Assembly (NCBI GenBank): GCA_035550975.1
Contig: DASZOC010000060.1
Coordinates: 1-17,712 of the forward strand
Reading direction: 5' to 3'
Source of the DNA: DASZOC01 sp035550975
Lineage (GTDB): Bacteria > Actinomycetota > CADDZG01 > WHSQ01
DNA: 17,712 bases
Made by a program: the position numbers and the translations under genes. Positions 1-7,685 of the stretch are shown here, in pieces; the first letter of the stretch is position 1, and every line of letters begins with the position of its first letter. The notes beneath the pieces are model-generated. The model was given only the letters and a program-made list of their open reading frames with translations. It was not told where the DNA came from and did not search any database.

Positions 1-415
1 CGAGGGCGGGGCGCGGGTCGACCTAGGGGGCCGGGTGGCGGGTCCGCTGCGCGACTACTCGCTGTGGGAGTGGGGGCGGGGTGAGCCACTGCCGATGTTG
101 TTCTTGCTGGTCGTGATCCCGTTGCTGGCCTGCGTGTGGGCCGGCGTATCCGCGCGGCGCCGCGCCGGTGACCCGAGCGCGATGCTCCACGTCCTACTGG
201 TTGCCTCTCCCGTATCCGCGGTGACGCTGACGCTGGTCGGGGCGATCGGTCGACTGCGGCTCGCCGGCGTCGTGAAAGGGTCCGGATACGCCTCGGTCGC
301 GCCGGACGCTGTGCTCGTGTTCGTGCTGTCGTTCCTCGCCTGCGGGGTTCTCGGCGCCCTGGGGTGGTGGCTGGTGGACGCCTCGTCGGTGCCCGCGTTG
401 TCGGGAGAAGAATGA
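1..415 (+). CDS. C-terminal part of a multi-pass membrane protein of unknown function (5' end outside window)
   Basis: The reading frame is open from the left edge (first full codon at 2) to the TGA at 413-415, so the true start probably lies upstream. A GTG at 35 is a possible internal start but has no convincing ribosome-binding site. The visible part has three hydrophobic stretches: PMLFLLVVIPLLACVWAG, an AMLHVLLVASPVSAVTL region, and AVLVFVLSFLACGVLGALGWWLV near the end. These are probably three membrane helices joined by short Arg-rich or Gly-rich loops. I do not recognise a family and see no catalytic motif. The stop overlaps the start of the following hydrolase (ATGA), which suggests translational coupling in one transcript. 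Function is not assignable. Confidence 0.6.
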   Translation, partial: EGGARVDLGGRVAGPLRDYSLWEWGRGEPLPMLFLLVVIPLLACVWAGVSARRRAGDPSAMLHVLLVASPVSAVTLTLVGAIGRLRLAGVVKGSGYASVAPDAVLVFVLSFLACGVLGALGWWLVDASSVPALSGEE

Positions 416-1074
416 TGCTGGAGGTCTTCGACCATCTCGTCGTCGGCGCGCTCGGGTGCAACTGCTACATAGTCGGAGATCCCGATACGCGTGAGGCGAT
501 AGTCATCGATCCCGGCGATGACGCCGACGCGCTCGCGACTTCGATCGCAGCGAAGGGGCTTACCGTCACCGCTATCGTCGCGACCCACGCGCATTTCGAC
601 CACGTCCTCGCAGCGGCGCGCCTACGCGAGCTGACGGGCGCGCCTTTCATGTTGCACGACGACGACAAACCGGTGCTGTCGTGGCTGCAGGAATCCGGCC
701 GCTTGTTCCTGGGTGTGGAGCTGCCTCCGCCGCCGGAGGTCGACACTGCAGCTGCTGAAGGCGACCGAGTCACCGCGGGGGCCGTGGAGCTAGAGGTGGT
801 CCACACCCCGGGTCATTCCCCCGGGTCGATCAGCCTGGTATCGCCGGAGGCGGTGTTCTCAGGAGACACGTTGTTCGCGGGGTCGATCGGCCGCACCGAC
901 CTTCCGGGGGGCGACACGCAGGCGCTGCTCGATGCCGTGGCCGGCAAGCTGTTCACGCTCGACCTGGACCTGCCCGTGTACCCGGGGCATGGGCCTGCTA
1001 CGACGCTGGGCGAGGAGCAGCGCTCGAATCCGTTCGTCGGCACGCGCAGCAAGCTGTGGTTGCCGCCGAACTGA
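412..1074 (+). CDS. Metallo-beta-lactamase-fold hydrolase, glyoxalase II-like (YcbL type)
   Basis: 220 residues, the usual length for short single-domain glyoxalase II-like hydrolases, which act on thioesters or related substrates in the cytoplasm. The metal-binding set is complete: THAHFDH gives H59, H61, D63 and H64; TPGHSPGS gives H135; FSGDTLF gives D152; and YPGHGP gives H193. The GRTDLPGGD stretch (160-168) is typical of the YcbL-like branch. It lacks the long C-terminal substrate-binding domain of true glyoxalase II, so the natural substrate is open. The ATG at 412 overlaps the preceding stop as ATGA; an adjacent ATG at 415 is equally possible. A GTG further upstream at 364 stays in frame but would overlap the previous gene by about 50 nt and is less likely. 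The 3' end converges on the small gene at 1090 with 15 nt between. Confidence 0.9.
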   Translation: MMLEVFDHLVVGALGCNCYIVGDPDTREAIVIDPGDDADALATSIAAKGLTVTAIVATHAHFDHVLAAARLRELTGAPFMLHDDDKPVLSWLQESGRLFLGVELPPPPEVDTAAAEGDRVTAGAVELEVVHTPGHSPGSISLVSPEAVFSGDTLFAGSIGRTDLPGGDTQALLDAVAGKLFTLDLDLPVYPGHGPATTLGEEQRSNPFVGTRSKLWLPPN

Positions 1075-1089
1075 CGGACCGAACGCGCG

Positions 1090-1329
1090 TTACGCGATGT
1101 AGGGCGGGACCCCCGGGACCGGGACGCCGGGGTAGCGGTCGACCTCGCGCTCCAGCGTCACCTTGACGTGGTCCTGGCGCGTCGCGATGCGGCGGTCGGT
1201 CTCACGGAACCCCAGCTTCTGTAGTCGCCTGAGCTCGCCGGCGTGTGACTTGCGCGGCTTGCCGTCGGGCGCGGTCAGGTACACGTCCAAGATGATGCTC
1301 TGCGTGACCTTCTTCTGTTTCTCGGCCAT
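1090..1329 (-). CDS. Small conserved-looking protein of unknown function (79 aa)
   Basis: The frame encodes 79 residues: a Lys/Gln-rich N-terminus (MAEKQKKVTQS), a likely beta strand (IILDVYLTAPDG), a basic central part with KSHAGELRRLQKLGF, a Val-rich strand (DHVKVTLEREVD) and a Pro/Val/Gly tail (PGVPVPGVPPYIA). It resembles a small soluble alpha/beta protein. I know no family for it. It lies 19 nt downstream of the DUF892 gene on the same strand, so both are probably on one mRNA. The ribosome-binding site is weak: a purine run, AGAGG, lies about 14 nt from the ATG, and a TAAAGT box lies 9 nt upstream. The opposite-strand reading frame here is Arg/Leu/Cys-rich and looks spurious. Confidence in the gene is moderate. 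Confidence 0.6.
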   Translation of the reverse strand: MAEKQKKVTQSIILDVYLTAPDGKPRKSHAGELRRLQKLGFRETDRRIATRQDHVKVTLEREVDRYPGVPVPGVPPYIA

Positions 1330-1348
1330 AGGCCGCAGACTTTACCTC

Positions 1349-2233
1349 TTATACAGAGGAAGTCTCCCGCTCGGTGAGTTCGATGACCGATGTCCGGTTC
1401 TTGTGCGCCCGCTCGTAGTCACGCACCTTCTGCAACCGCGACGCGGGCGCATCCGACAACTGCTCCCTGATCTCTGCCACCGTCAGCGAGTCGTAGCCCG
1501 GCCACGGCTCCTGCGTACGCAGCGACCCGATGCGCTTGAGGATCGTCGAGCGGTTCGCGTTCTTCGCTTCGTACTGCTCGACCGCCCGTAGCTCTTCCTG
1601 GCTCAGGTCCTTCAACCGCGATACGACGTCGTCGGCAGTCAGGTCGTCGTAGTTCGGGATCGGAAGGTCCCGTGGCATCGTGATCGTTCGGTCGGTAGCG
1701 GGCACCTGCTCGCGCACCATCTCGCCGGCCAGCTTCGGAAGGACCTCGCGCAGGGACTCGAGCATGTTCTCTTCGTCCGCGAGGATCGACGACGCCAGCT
1801 GCGCGGTCTCGTTGTCGCCGATGGCCCGTGCCACGTTCTCGATCGTCTCGTAGGTCGCGATCTCCAGCGTCTCGCTGGTCGCTTCGTCGCGTGCGTTCCG
1901 AACGAGCTTCTCGCCGACGCTCTTGCCCCGGAGCATGTCGATCGGCGCCTTGCCCATGACCAACGTGTTCTTGAGGATGGTCTGGCCGATGCCGAAGCCG
2001 ATCTGCAAGGGGTTCTTGCGGAAGCCGAGGTCCTGGAGCCGCCTCTGGACCTTCTCGGCGTGACCGCGCGTTTCCCGCAGGTGCGTCTCGAGGCCGCGGC
2101 GGTAGTCGCCGGGAGGCGTCATCGCGATGTGTGCGCTAAGGGTCTGGATCTGAGCGGTCTCGGTGGCGTGCGCCTCGGCTAGGAGCTGCTGCACGATCTG
2201 CTTACCCTGGTTCGTGTGGTGGTGATGGCTCAT
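1349..2233 (-). CDS. DUF892 (YciE/YciF) ferritin-like protein with duplicated C-terminal helical repeat
   Basis: 294 residues. Residues about 10-170 are an all-helical ferritin-like domain of the DUF892/YciF type, a family linked to stress responses and often predicted to bind two metal ions. Candidate ligands visible by spacing are E25, E54/H58, E124/E132 and E154/E155. After a Pro-rich hinge come two tandem copies of a 45-residue unit, 191-235 and 243-287. Each starts P-x-P-x-Y-D-x-L-T and contains an L-x-x-V-x-x-Y-E core and an N-R-[ST] motif, probably a helical interaction module. The N-terminus is a natural MSHHHH run that could bind metal. The ATG at 2233 is set by AAGGAG 7 nt upstream. 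CorA lies 70 nt upstream on the same strand. The family assignment is solid, but the biochemical role is not established. Confidence 0.85.
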   Translation of the reverse strand: MSHHHHTNQGKQIVQQLLAEAHATETAQIQTLSAHIAMTPPGDYRRGLETHLRETRGHAEKVQRRLQDLGFRKNPLQIGFGIGQTILKNTLVMGKAPIDMLRGKSVGEKLVRNARDEATSETLEIATYETIENVARAIGDNETAQLASSILADEENMLESLREVLPKLAGEMVREQVPATDRTITMPRDLPIPNYDDLTADDVVSRLKDLSQEELRAVEQYEAKNANRSTILKRIGSLRTQEPWPGYDSLTVAEIREQLSDAPASRLQKVRDYERAHKNRTSVIELTERETSSV

Positions 2234-2258
2234 GACTGCTCCTTCGACTCGTGACTAT

Positions 2259-2268
2259 GGGATATCCC
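2259..2268. promoter_or_regulatory. Perfect 10-bp palindrome GGGATATCCC upstream of the DUF892 gene
   Basis: The sequence GGGATATCCC reads the same on both strands. It lies in the 70-nt gap between the corA stop and the DUF892 start, ending about 26 nt before that start. It could be an operator or part of a promoter, since it is locally AT-rich. A palindrome this short can also occur by chance, and no regulator is encoded beside it. Confidence 0.25.
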
Positions 2269-2303
2269 TCGTCTACCCATCGCGAGGCGCGGCGACACTT
2301 CCG

Positions 2304-3272
2304 CTAGAGCCAGCCTCGCTTGCGGAAATAGACGTAGAGGCCGCTGCCCGAGACGGTCATCAAGCCGAGCGCGAACCAGAAGCCGAACCGGCTGCCGTCG
2401 TCCGGGACGAGATCGAAGTTCATGCCGTATACGCCCGCGATCAGCGTGAGCACCGCGAAGATCGCCGCGTAGGCGCTGAGCTTGCGGCTGACCTGGTTCA
2501 AGACGTTCGACTGCTCCGAGCGCGTCAGGTCGAGGACCGCCTGGGCGAGATCGTCGACGTTGCGGACCTCGTCGGCGATCCGGAGGAGATGGTCCTGGAC
2601 GTCGCGGAACAGCGGCTGGGTCTCGGGGGCGAAGCTCGCCACCGTCGGCTTGTCGACGCTCCAGTCCAACAACCGCGACGCTGGGAAGACGTACCGGCGC
2701 ATGCGGGAGATCCTCTGCTTGACGTTGTAGAGCTGGCGTTGGAGCGGGGCTCCGGGCGTTTCGAGCGCCAGTTCCTCGAGGTCTTCGATCGTCTGCTCGA
2801 GGTCGTCCGCGATCCGTTGGTAGTCGTCGACCACCACGTCGAAGATCGTGTGCAGCAGCGACGACGGATGCTCGGGAAGTGCCTCGGCCTCGCGCCACCG
2901 TTGTTTCGCCGCTTCGATCGTGCGACCCGCCCCTGCGTGGATCGTCAGCACGTAGCGGTCGCCGACGAAGCACGCGATCTGGCGCGCCTCCAGCTGGTCG
3001 GAGACCTCGTCGAGCTGGTGCAACACGAAGAAGCGGTGCCCCTCGTAAGACTCGATCTTCGGGCGCTGGCGCGTGCTCATCGCGTCCTCCACGGCGAGCG
3101 GGTGGAGCGCGAACTCCTGTGCGATCAGCTCGACGTCGGCACGCGTGAGGTCGTCGACGTCGGCCTCGGCCCACAACACGTTTCCTGCCTGTGCCCGGAG
3201 GTCGGAGAGCCGGTCGAGGTCCTCGACCTTCGTCCACCCCCCGTGCGCGGAGTGGCATATCGCCATGATCAT
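2304..3272 (-). CDS. corA: CorA-family divalent cation (Mg2+/Co2+) transporter
   Basis: 322 residues, the normal CorA length (about 310-350). The N-terminal cytoplasmic alpha/beta domain carries family signatures: FALHPLAVEDA (54-64) and RPKIESYEGHRFFVLH (70-85). A long helical stalk follows (about 145-265). TM1 is at about 266-282 and ends in the pore signature YGMNF (GMN 283-285); TM2 is at about 297-316 and is followed by the basic tail FRKRGWL. Pentameric CorA channels move Mg2+ (also Co2+ or Ni2+) down the membrane potential and are gated by cytoplasmic Mg2+. ATG 3272 is preferred over the internal ATG 3266 because a TAGGGT -10 box ends 7 nt before it, fitting a leaderless mRNA. With no 5' leader there is no room for a Mg2+ riboswitch. 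Metal choice (Mg, Co or Zn) cannot be told from sequence. Confidence 0.93.
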   Translation of the reverse strand: MIMAICHSAHGGWTKVEDLDRLSDLRAQAGNVLWAEADVDDLTRADVELIAQEFALHPLAVEDAMSTRQRPKIESYEGHRFFVLHQLDEVSDQLEARQIACFVGDRYVLTIHAGAGRTIEAAKQRWREAEALPEHPSSLLHTIFDVVVDDYQRIADDLEQTIEDLEELALETPGAPLQRQLYNVKQRISRMRRYVFPASRLLDWSVDKPTVASFAPETQPLFRDVQDHLLRIADEVRNVDDLAQAVLDLTRSEQSNVLNQVSRKLSAYAAIFAVLTLIAGVYGMNFDLVPDDGSRFGFWFALGLMTVSGSGLYVYFRKRGWL

Positions 3273-3279
3273 GCAGCGA

Positions 3280-3285
3280 ACCCTA
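3280..3285 (-). promoter_or_regulatory. -10 box TAGGGT, leaderless promoter of corA
   Basis: On the minus strand TAGGGT is followed by 7 nt and then the corA ATG (3270-3272), so transcription would begin at or next to the start codon. There is no Shine-Dalgarno sequence in between and no clear -35 box. The same layout recurs at four other confident gene starts here. Confidence 0.55.
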
Positions 3286-3409
3286 TTGCCGCGGCCAGCA
3301 GGGGACTATGCCCTGGTTTGTCCGGTTAAGTGTGCGATGGACGGTGAAAAACGTGATCTGCGGCAGGAATGGGCGCCGGCGCACCGAACAGGCCCGCAGG
3401 AGGAGGTAG

Positions 3410-4060
3410 ATGAAGAAGACGCTCGTCCTTGCGATCGCTCTCGGTGTCGTCTGTGGCAGCTTCGTTTCGAGCGCCCAGGCGGGACGTACCCGCATGCTTC
3501 CAGGCACGAGCACGTTCTACCTCCGAACAACCGACGCTGCTTGCCAGACGGGTTTTGCTCTATCGATCGAAGACGGGCCGGACGCGGCGAACTGCGGCTA
3601 TGTAGACGGCGGGCTTCCGCAGGAGGGAACGATCGCTGTGCTGGGCAAGTACACGACCCAGCGAACCTGGATCGCACAGGACGGGCTTCCGATGACGGTC
3701 GACGCGACGCGTCCGGTCACAACCGATATCACCCTCAAGAGTTTCCAACCTAGGTCGCCTGCCAGCCTCGGTACCGGCCAAGCGATCTTCGACGTCGTGC
3801 TGACCGGGTTCTCCGGCGGTGAGCAGGTCGTCCTCGGAGAAGCACAGGAGTCGTACGTTGTTACGCCTGGTACCTACGAGTATCAGCTGCGTTTCGACGT
3901 CGACATCCCCGACGAGTTGCACCGGACAACGGTGACTTCTCTGGAGATGACCACTGTGGTCAGGGGCCCGGTGTTGTTGCACGGCGCCTTCTCCGTGGAC
4001 GACCCGAGCTCGTCGATCAACGTGCCGACACTCGTTAAGACGCGACGTACTAGGCGATAG
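3410..4060 (+). CDS. Secreted protein of unknown function
   Basis: 216 residues with a textbook Sec signal peptide: MKK, a hydrophobic core (TLVLAIALGVVCGSF), and an AQA cleavage site at about 22-24. The mature part is rich in predicted beta strands. It has two cysteines (C45, C62) flanking an LSIEDGPDAANCGY stretch that could form a disulphide, and ends in a basic tail (KTRRTRR). LS-x-x-DGPD-type segments occur in other exported actinobacterial proteins, but I cannot name a family or activity. The ATG at 3410 is decided by a strong AGGAGGAGG ribosome-binding site just upstream. The gene diverges from corA across about 137 nt. Its last 11 nt overlap the 3' end of the convergent cyclase A gene. 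Confidence 0.85.
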   Translation: MKKTLVLAIALGVVCGSFVSSAQAGRTRMLPGTSTFYLRTTDAACQTGFALSIEDGPDAANCGYVDGGLPQEGTIAVLGKYTTQRTWIAQDGLPMTVDATRPVTTDITLKSFQPRSPASLGTGQAIFDVVLTGFSGGEQVVLGEAQESYVVTPGTYEYQLRFDVDIPDELHRTTVTSLEMTTVVRGPVLLHGAFSVDDPSSSINVPTLVKTRRTRR

Positions 4061-7000
4061 GGGTTCCCAGCTCCTCACGCAGACGCGCGCAAGTCTCTAG
4101 CTCGGCGACCGATCGAAGACCCTCGAAGGTGGCGGTGGCCGCATCCAGAATCGATCGAACCTCGGACGGCTCGCTCACTGTCGCGAGGTGCAGCAGTGAG
4201 TTGGACTGCTCCCACGGGGCTCCGAGGCGCTCGAACCCTTCTGCCGATCCTCGCAAGAGGATCCGCGCCCGTTCGGTGTCGGCTTCCGAAGCCGCGACTC
4301 GACCCTCGAGTCGGTCCAAGAAGTAGCCGAGCGCGATGAGCTCTCCGCGCTCGGCTTCGGCCCGCGCCATCGGCAACATCTCGCGAGCCTCGTCCCACCT
4401 CTCCATACCTGCGACTACATCGGTCCACGCCTCGAGGTGGATGCACAGGAACTGGCTCGGTTCGAGACGCAGCAGACTTCGTGCCTCTTCCAACTCGCCT
4501 TTGTGCGCGAGTGCGCGGCACATCGGCGCCCGGCTCCCGATGAGGTTGACCGGCATGTCGCGGTCCGCGTGGAACCGGCGCAGGATCATCAGATAGCGCT
4601 CCGCATGGTCCGTTTCTCCTCGCAGCTCGTGACACAGAGCAGCGAACCCATACGGGCGCATGACGTAGGGCGGAGGTAGGTCTCTCGCATCTTCGTTCTG
4701 GACGCGTTCGATCTGCTCTTGATCCTGCAGGCATCCGTCCCAGTCGCCCGCCATGAACCGCGCTGACGTTCTCCAGACGAGGCCATGTTGGAACGCGCCG
4801 GCATCGACGCCCTCGGCTCGTTCGACACATTCAGTTGCCCGAGCGATCGCGGTCCGATAGTGGCCGATGAACGTCGAGTTCCACGCTGCCATCGCATACA
4901 CGTCACATACCTCGGTCACATCCGTCAGCCGCGGCACCAACTGGAGCCGCTCGTCGATGATGCGGGCCATGTTTCCGAAGCGTCGTTCCGTCAACTCCCA
5001 TAGGCTCGTGGCGTCCAAGATCGACGAGATCAGGTCTGCGTCGTCGATCCGCCGAGCGATCTCGAGAGCCTCACTCGCTGCTCTGCGCCCGGCGTCGTCG
5101 CGTTCTTCGTAACCTTGGATCTGCGCCCATGCACGCGCCGACAGAAGAAGGCACCTAGCCCGAGCATCGCCTGCAGGGGCGTGTTCTAGGCCGAGCTCTA
5201 TGACAGACGCGACGTCAGCCGCGCTGGGCGCGTCTTCCATCATGCCTTGCCACCTTGTAGCAACAACGCTGGCTTTCGCAGCGAGGCGGGCGACGGCTTC
5301 GACGTCTGCATCCTCAGTCGCGCGCCACTGTTCGAGCGCCTCGAGGTATGCCTTCCACGCCGCGTCGCCCGCATGAGGGTTGTGCACGTCTCCGAGAGCT
5401 TCCAGAGCCTCAGCGCGTTCTGCGTCTCGCGATAGTTCGACTGCGTCGGCTCCGAACCGAGCAGCTTCTTGGAGAGAGAAACGCTGAGCGGCCGCTGCAG
5501 CAGCTCGCATCGACAGATCGCGCGCGCGCAGACGCAGTTCCTCGCCACCCATCAGCTTGAACGCGGAGCTGAAATGGTGAGCCAACGGTTCGGGGAGTTC
5601 TTCGAATCGGTCGCCCACCTTCTGCATGAGCCATCCGCCGATGCGGGCATGAGCCGTCCCTCGTATCGCTCGAGGTAGACCCTCGTAGGCAACATCACGA
5701 ATCAATGCGTGCTTGAAAGCATACTCGGTCTCGCCCTCCATCGACGACGTCAGCCGTTCGACGATCAGCTGGCGGCGTTCAAGAGCTCGCAGCGATCCTT
5801 CTAACCTGTCACTGTCCATCGCGGCCATGAGGGCGCCGGGCCAGAAGAAGCGCCCTACGACGGCCGCTTGCTGCAGAACCCGCTTGTCGAACGAGTCGAG
5901 TGAATCAAGACGCGAGACGATCACGCCCTCGACGTTGTCCGGAAGGTCGATCGCCGTTGAACCGTCCGACAAGACCCAGCTGACGGACTTCTGCAACAGC
6001 TCTTCTTCGTTTAGGTGGCGGATTATCTCTTCGAGGAAGAAGGGGTTCCCTTCTGATCGCTCGACGACACTTCTTAGTCCTTCCGGCAATCGATCTGTAC
6101 CCAGCAACGACTTAGCCATCGCTGCCCGTTCGGTGTCGTCGAGCGGTTGTAGAGGCAACGTCACGAGGTTGAGGATGTCTGAGGCAAAAGGCGAACCTCG
6201 CATCTCGTCGGGACGGGCCGTGCAGAGGAAGAGCACTTGCCCAACGGTCCGTTCGACGAGCTCGCCCACGAGCTGTCGGAGAACATCGTCGGCCCAGTGG
6301 ACATCTTCGATGACGACGAGCAGGGGATCGGTTCGGGCAAGACCGCTGAGTAGCGCACGCCATGCGTTCGCCAACAAACGGTAGACCTCGCGCGGGTCGA
6401 TCTCCCGCAACGGGTCGTCGTCCGGATGGACACCAAGAGTCACTGCTAGAGCGGCCGCGGCAAAGTTGACCTGTGCTGCTGTGCCGGGGCTCGTCTCCGC
6501 AACCAGCGCCTCGATCTTCGACATCACCGATCGAGGAGGATCCGTAGTGACGATGCCCGTAGCGCGGCGCAGGATCTCCGCCAGCGGAGCCAGGCTCTGC
6601 CCTTGTCCCTGCGCGAGACACCTGCCGACCAGCAGATTTGCGCCCGACGCATCGAGTCTCTGGCTGATCTCGAGAGCCAACCGGCTTTTGCCGATCCCAG
6701 CTTCTCCTGTCAGCAGAACCAGATGTGGTTCCTGCTGGTGGAGCACACGATTGAACACTGTCGCAACGAGTTGAAGTTCCGTTACGCGACCGACGAGCGG
6801 AGCGCGATGAGAAACCGACGCTTCATCCTGCGCCTTCTCGCTTAGGACTTCGAATGCGCTGACCGGTTCCGTGCGCCCTTTCAGGAACTGTGGTCCGAGT
6901 GTCTTGAGCATGTAGCGCCCGCTAGCAGCGCCGGCTGTACGTTCCCCAATGACGATCGATCCTGGCGCCGCTATGGCTTGCAGGCGCGCGGCAACATTCA

Positions 7001-7553
7001 CCGGGTCCCCCGTCACGAGGAGGTTGTCGCCGGGCTCTCCTGCGGCGAGGACTCGACCTGTGTTGATTCCGATGCGGAGTTGTAGGCGCTCGTCGTCATG
7101 ACGGACCGAGTTCCACTCGTCTAGCTCCGACAGCATCGACCGCGCCGCCCTGACCGCGCGTACCGGATCGTCTTCGTGTGAAGTCGGCACTCCGAAGACT
7201 GCCATGATCGCGTCCCCGATGAACTTCTCTATCGTGCCGCCTTCTCGAATAATGTGGTTGACCATTGCCTCGAAGAAGTCCGACATTTGCGCATGGACAA
7301 CCTCGGGGTCGCGTGTCTCAGCCCGCCACGTCGAGTCGACAACGTCGGCGAACAGGATCGTGGCAAGCTTGAGCATTCCCGCGGGCGGTGACTTCGGACG
7401 CCCGACGCGTGACCCGCACGAAGGACAGAACCGGGCTTCGGACGGCATGGGCGCCGAGCAGTTGGCGCACACCTCGTGCTGCGGAGCACCACACGCGTGA
7501 CAGTAGCGACTGCCCTCCGGATTGGTTGCGCCACACTGGCTGCAGACGGCCAC
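4050..7553 (-). CDS. Cyclase A: double zinc-ribbon, class III nucleotide cyclase, ATPase and TPR regulator
   Basis: 1167 residues from GTG 7553. Two zinc ribbons come first: C4/C7-C18/C21 and C29/C32-C43/C46. The class III cyclase domain (about 60-240) keeps both metal aspartates D70 (LFADVVDS) and D114 (FIGD), K110, N186 and R190 (GDPVNVAAR). The second purine-determining position, 7 residues before N186, is Leu179 instead of Asp or Thr/Ser, so substrate choice is uncertain. An AAA/STAND-like ATPase follows: Walker A GEAGIGKS (283-290), Walker B LLVVIEDVHW (411-420), and EGNPFFLEE (about 501-509). The rest is helical TPR-like repeats to the C-terminus; no LuxR-type DNA-binding end is seen. 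It is a predicted cytoplasmic, ligand-sensing cNMP-producing protein. The frame stays open about 570 nt upstream of the GTG, but that extension loses all similarity, lies opposite the lipoprotein gene and is rejected. The start is supported by a TATTCT box 6 nt upstream. Confidence 0.93.
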   Translation of the reverse strand: MAVCSQCGATNPEGSRYCHACGAPQHEVCANCSAPMPSEARFCPSCGSRVGRPKSPPAGMLKLATILFADVVDSTWRAETRDPEVVHAQMSDFFEAMVNHIIREGGTIEKFIGDAIMAVFGVPTSHEDDPVRAVRAARSMLSELDEWNSVRHDDERLQLRIGINTGRVLAAGEPGDNLLVTGDPVNVAARLQAIAAPGSIVIGERTAGAASGRYMLKTLGPQFLKGRTEPVSAFEVLSEKAQDEASVSHRAPLVGRVTELQLVATVFNRVLHQQEPHLVLLTGEAGIGKSRLALEISQRLDASGANLLVGRCLAQGQGQSLAPLAEILRRATGIVTTDPPRSVMSKIEALVAETSPGTAAQVNFAAAALAVTLGVHPDDDPLREIDPREVYRLLANAWRALLSGLARTDPLLVVIEDVHWADDVLRQLVGELVERTVGQVLFLCTARPDEMRGSPFASDILNLVTLPLQPLDDTERAAMAKSLLGTDRLPEGLRSVVERSEGNPFFLEEIIRHLNEEELLQKSVSWVLSDGSTAIDLPDNVEGVIVSRLDSLDSFDKRVLQQAAVVGRFFWPGALMAAMDSDRLEGSLRALERRQLIVERLTSSMEGETEYAFKHALIRDVAYEGLPRAIRGTAHARIGGWLMQKVGDRFEELPEPLAHHFSSAFKLMGGEELRLRARDLSMRAAAAAAQRFSLQEAARFGADAVELSRDAERAEALEALGDVHNPHAGDAAWKAYLEALEQWRATEDADVEAVARLAAKASVVATRWQGMMEDAPSAADVASVIELGLEHAPAGDARARCLLLSARAWAQIQGYEERDDAGRRAASEALEIARRIDDADLISSILDATSLWELTERRFGNMARIIDERLQLVPRLTDVTEVCDVYAMAAWNSTFIGHYRTAIARATECVERAEGVDAGAFQHGLVWRTSARFMAGDWDGCLQDQEQIERVQNEDARDLPPPYVMRPYGFAALCHELRGETDHAERYLMILRRFHADRDMPVNLIGSRAPMCRALAHKGELEEARSLLRLEPSQFLCIHLEAWTDVVAGMERWDEAREMLPMARAEAERGELIALGYFLDRLEGRVAASEADTERARILLRGSAEGFERLGAPWEQSNSLLHLATVSEPSEVRSILDAATATFEGLRSVAELETCARLREELGTPIA

Positions 7554-7559
7554 CCGCGA

Positions 7560-7565
7560 AGAATA
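7560..7565 (-). promoter_or_regulatory. -10 box TATTCT, leaderless promoter of cyclase A
   Basis: On the minus strand TATTCT, then TCGCGG, then the GTG start (7551-7553). The block CTATTCTTCGCGGGTGG matches the cyclase B start region at 16 of 17 positions. A CCCGGAACC element lies upstream in both genes, 22 nt from the -10 box here and 16 nt in cyclase B. No Shine-Dalgarno sequence is present. Confidence 0.6.
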
Positions 7566-7685
7566 GAAGCTGCGTGAGTCGCTCGCTGGTTCCGGGTTGT
7601 GTTGTCGGATCGCGTCGCGCGGCTGAAAGGTCGTGCCGTAGCCGTGGAACGATCTCATGCGACGACCCGTCAGAGAGGAATGAGC

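Noticed and set aside
2216..2233. MSHHHH as a purification-tag or vector artefact
   Set aside because: Only four histidines, followed by ordinary family sequence and preceded by a natural ribosome-binding site and intergenic region.
2230..3329. Long frames on both strands over corA
   Set aside because: The corA frame contains GMN, two membrane helices and family signatures; the others are Arg/Ala-rich shadows.
3273..3409. Mg2+ riboswitch upstream of corA
   Set aside because: The -10 box lies 7 nt from the ATG, leaving no leader, and no M-box-like structure is visible in the divergent gap.
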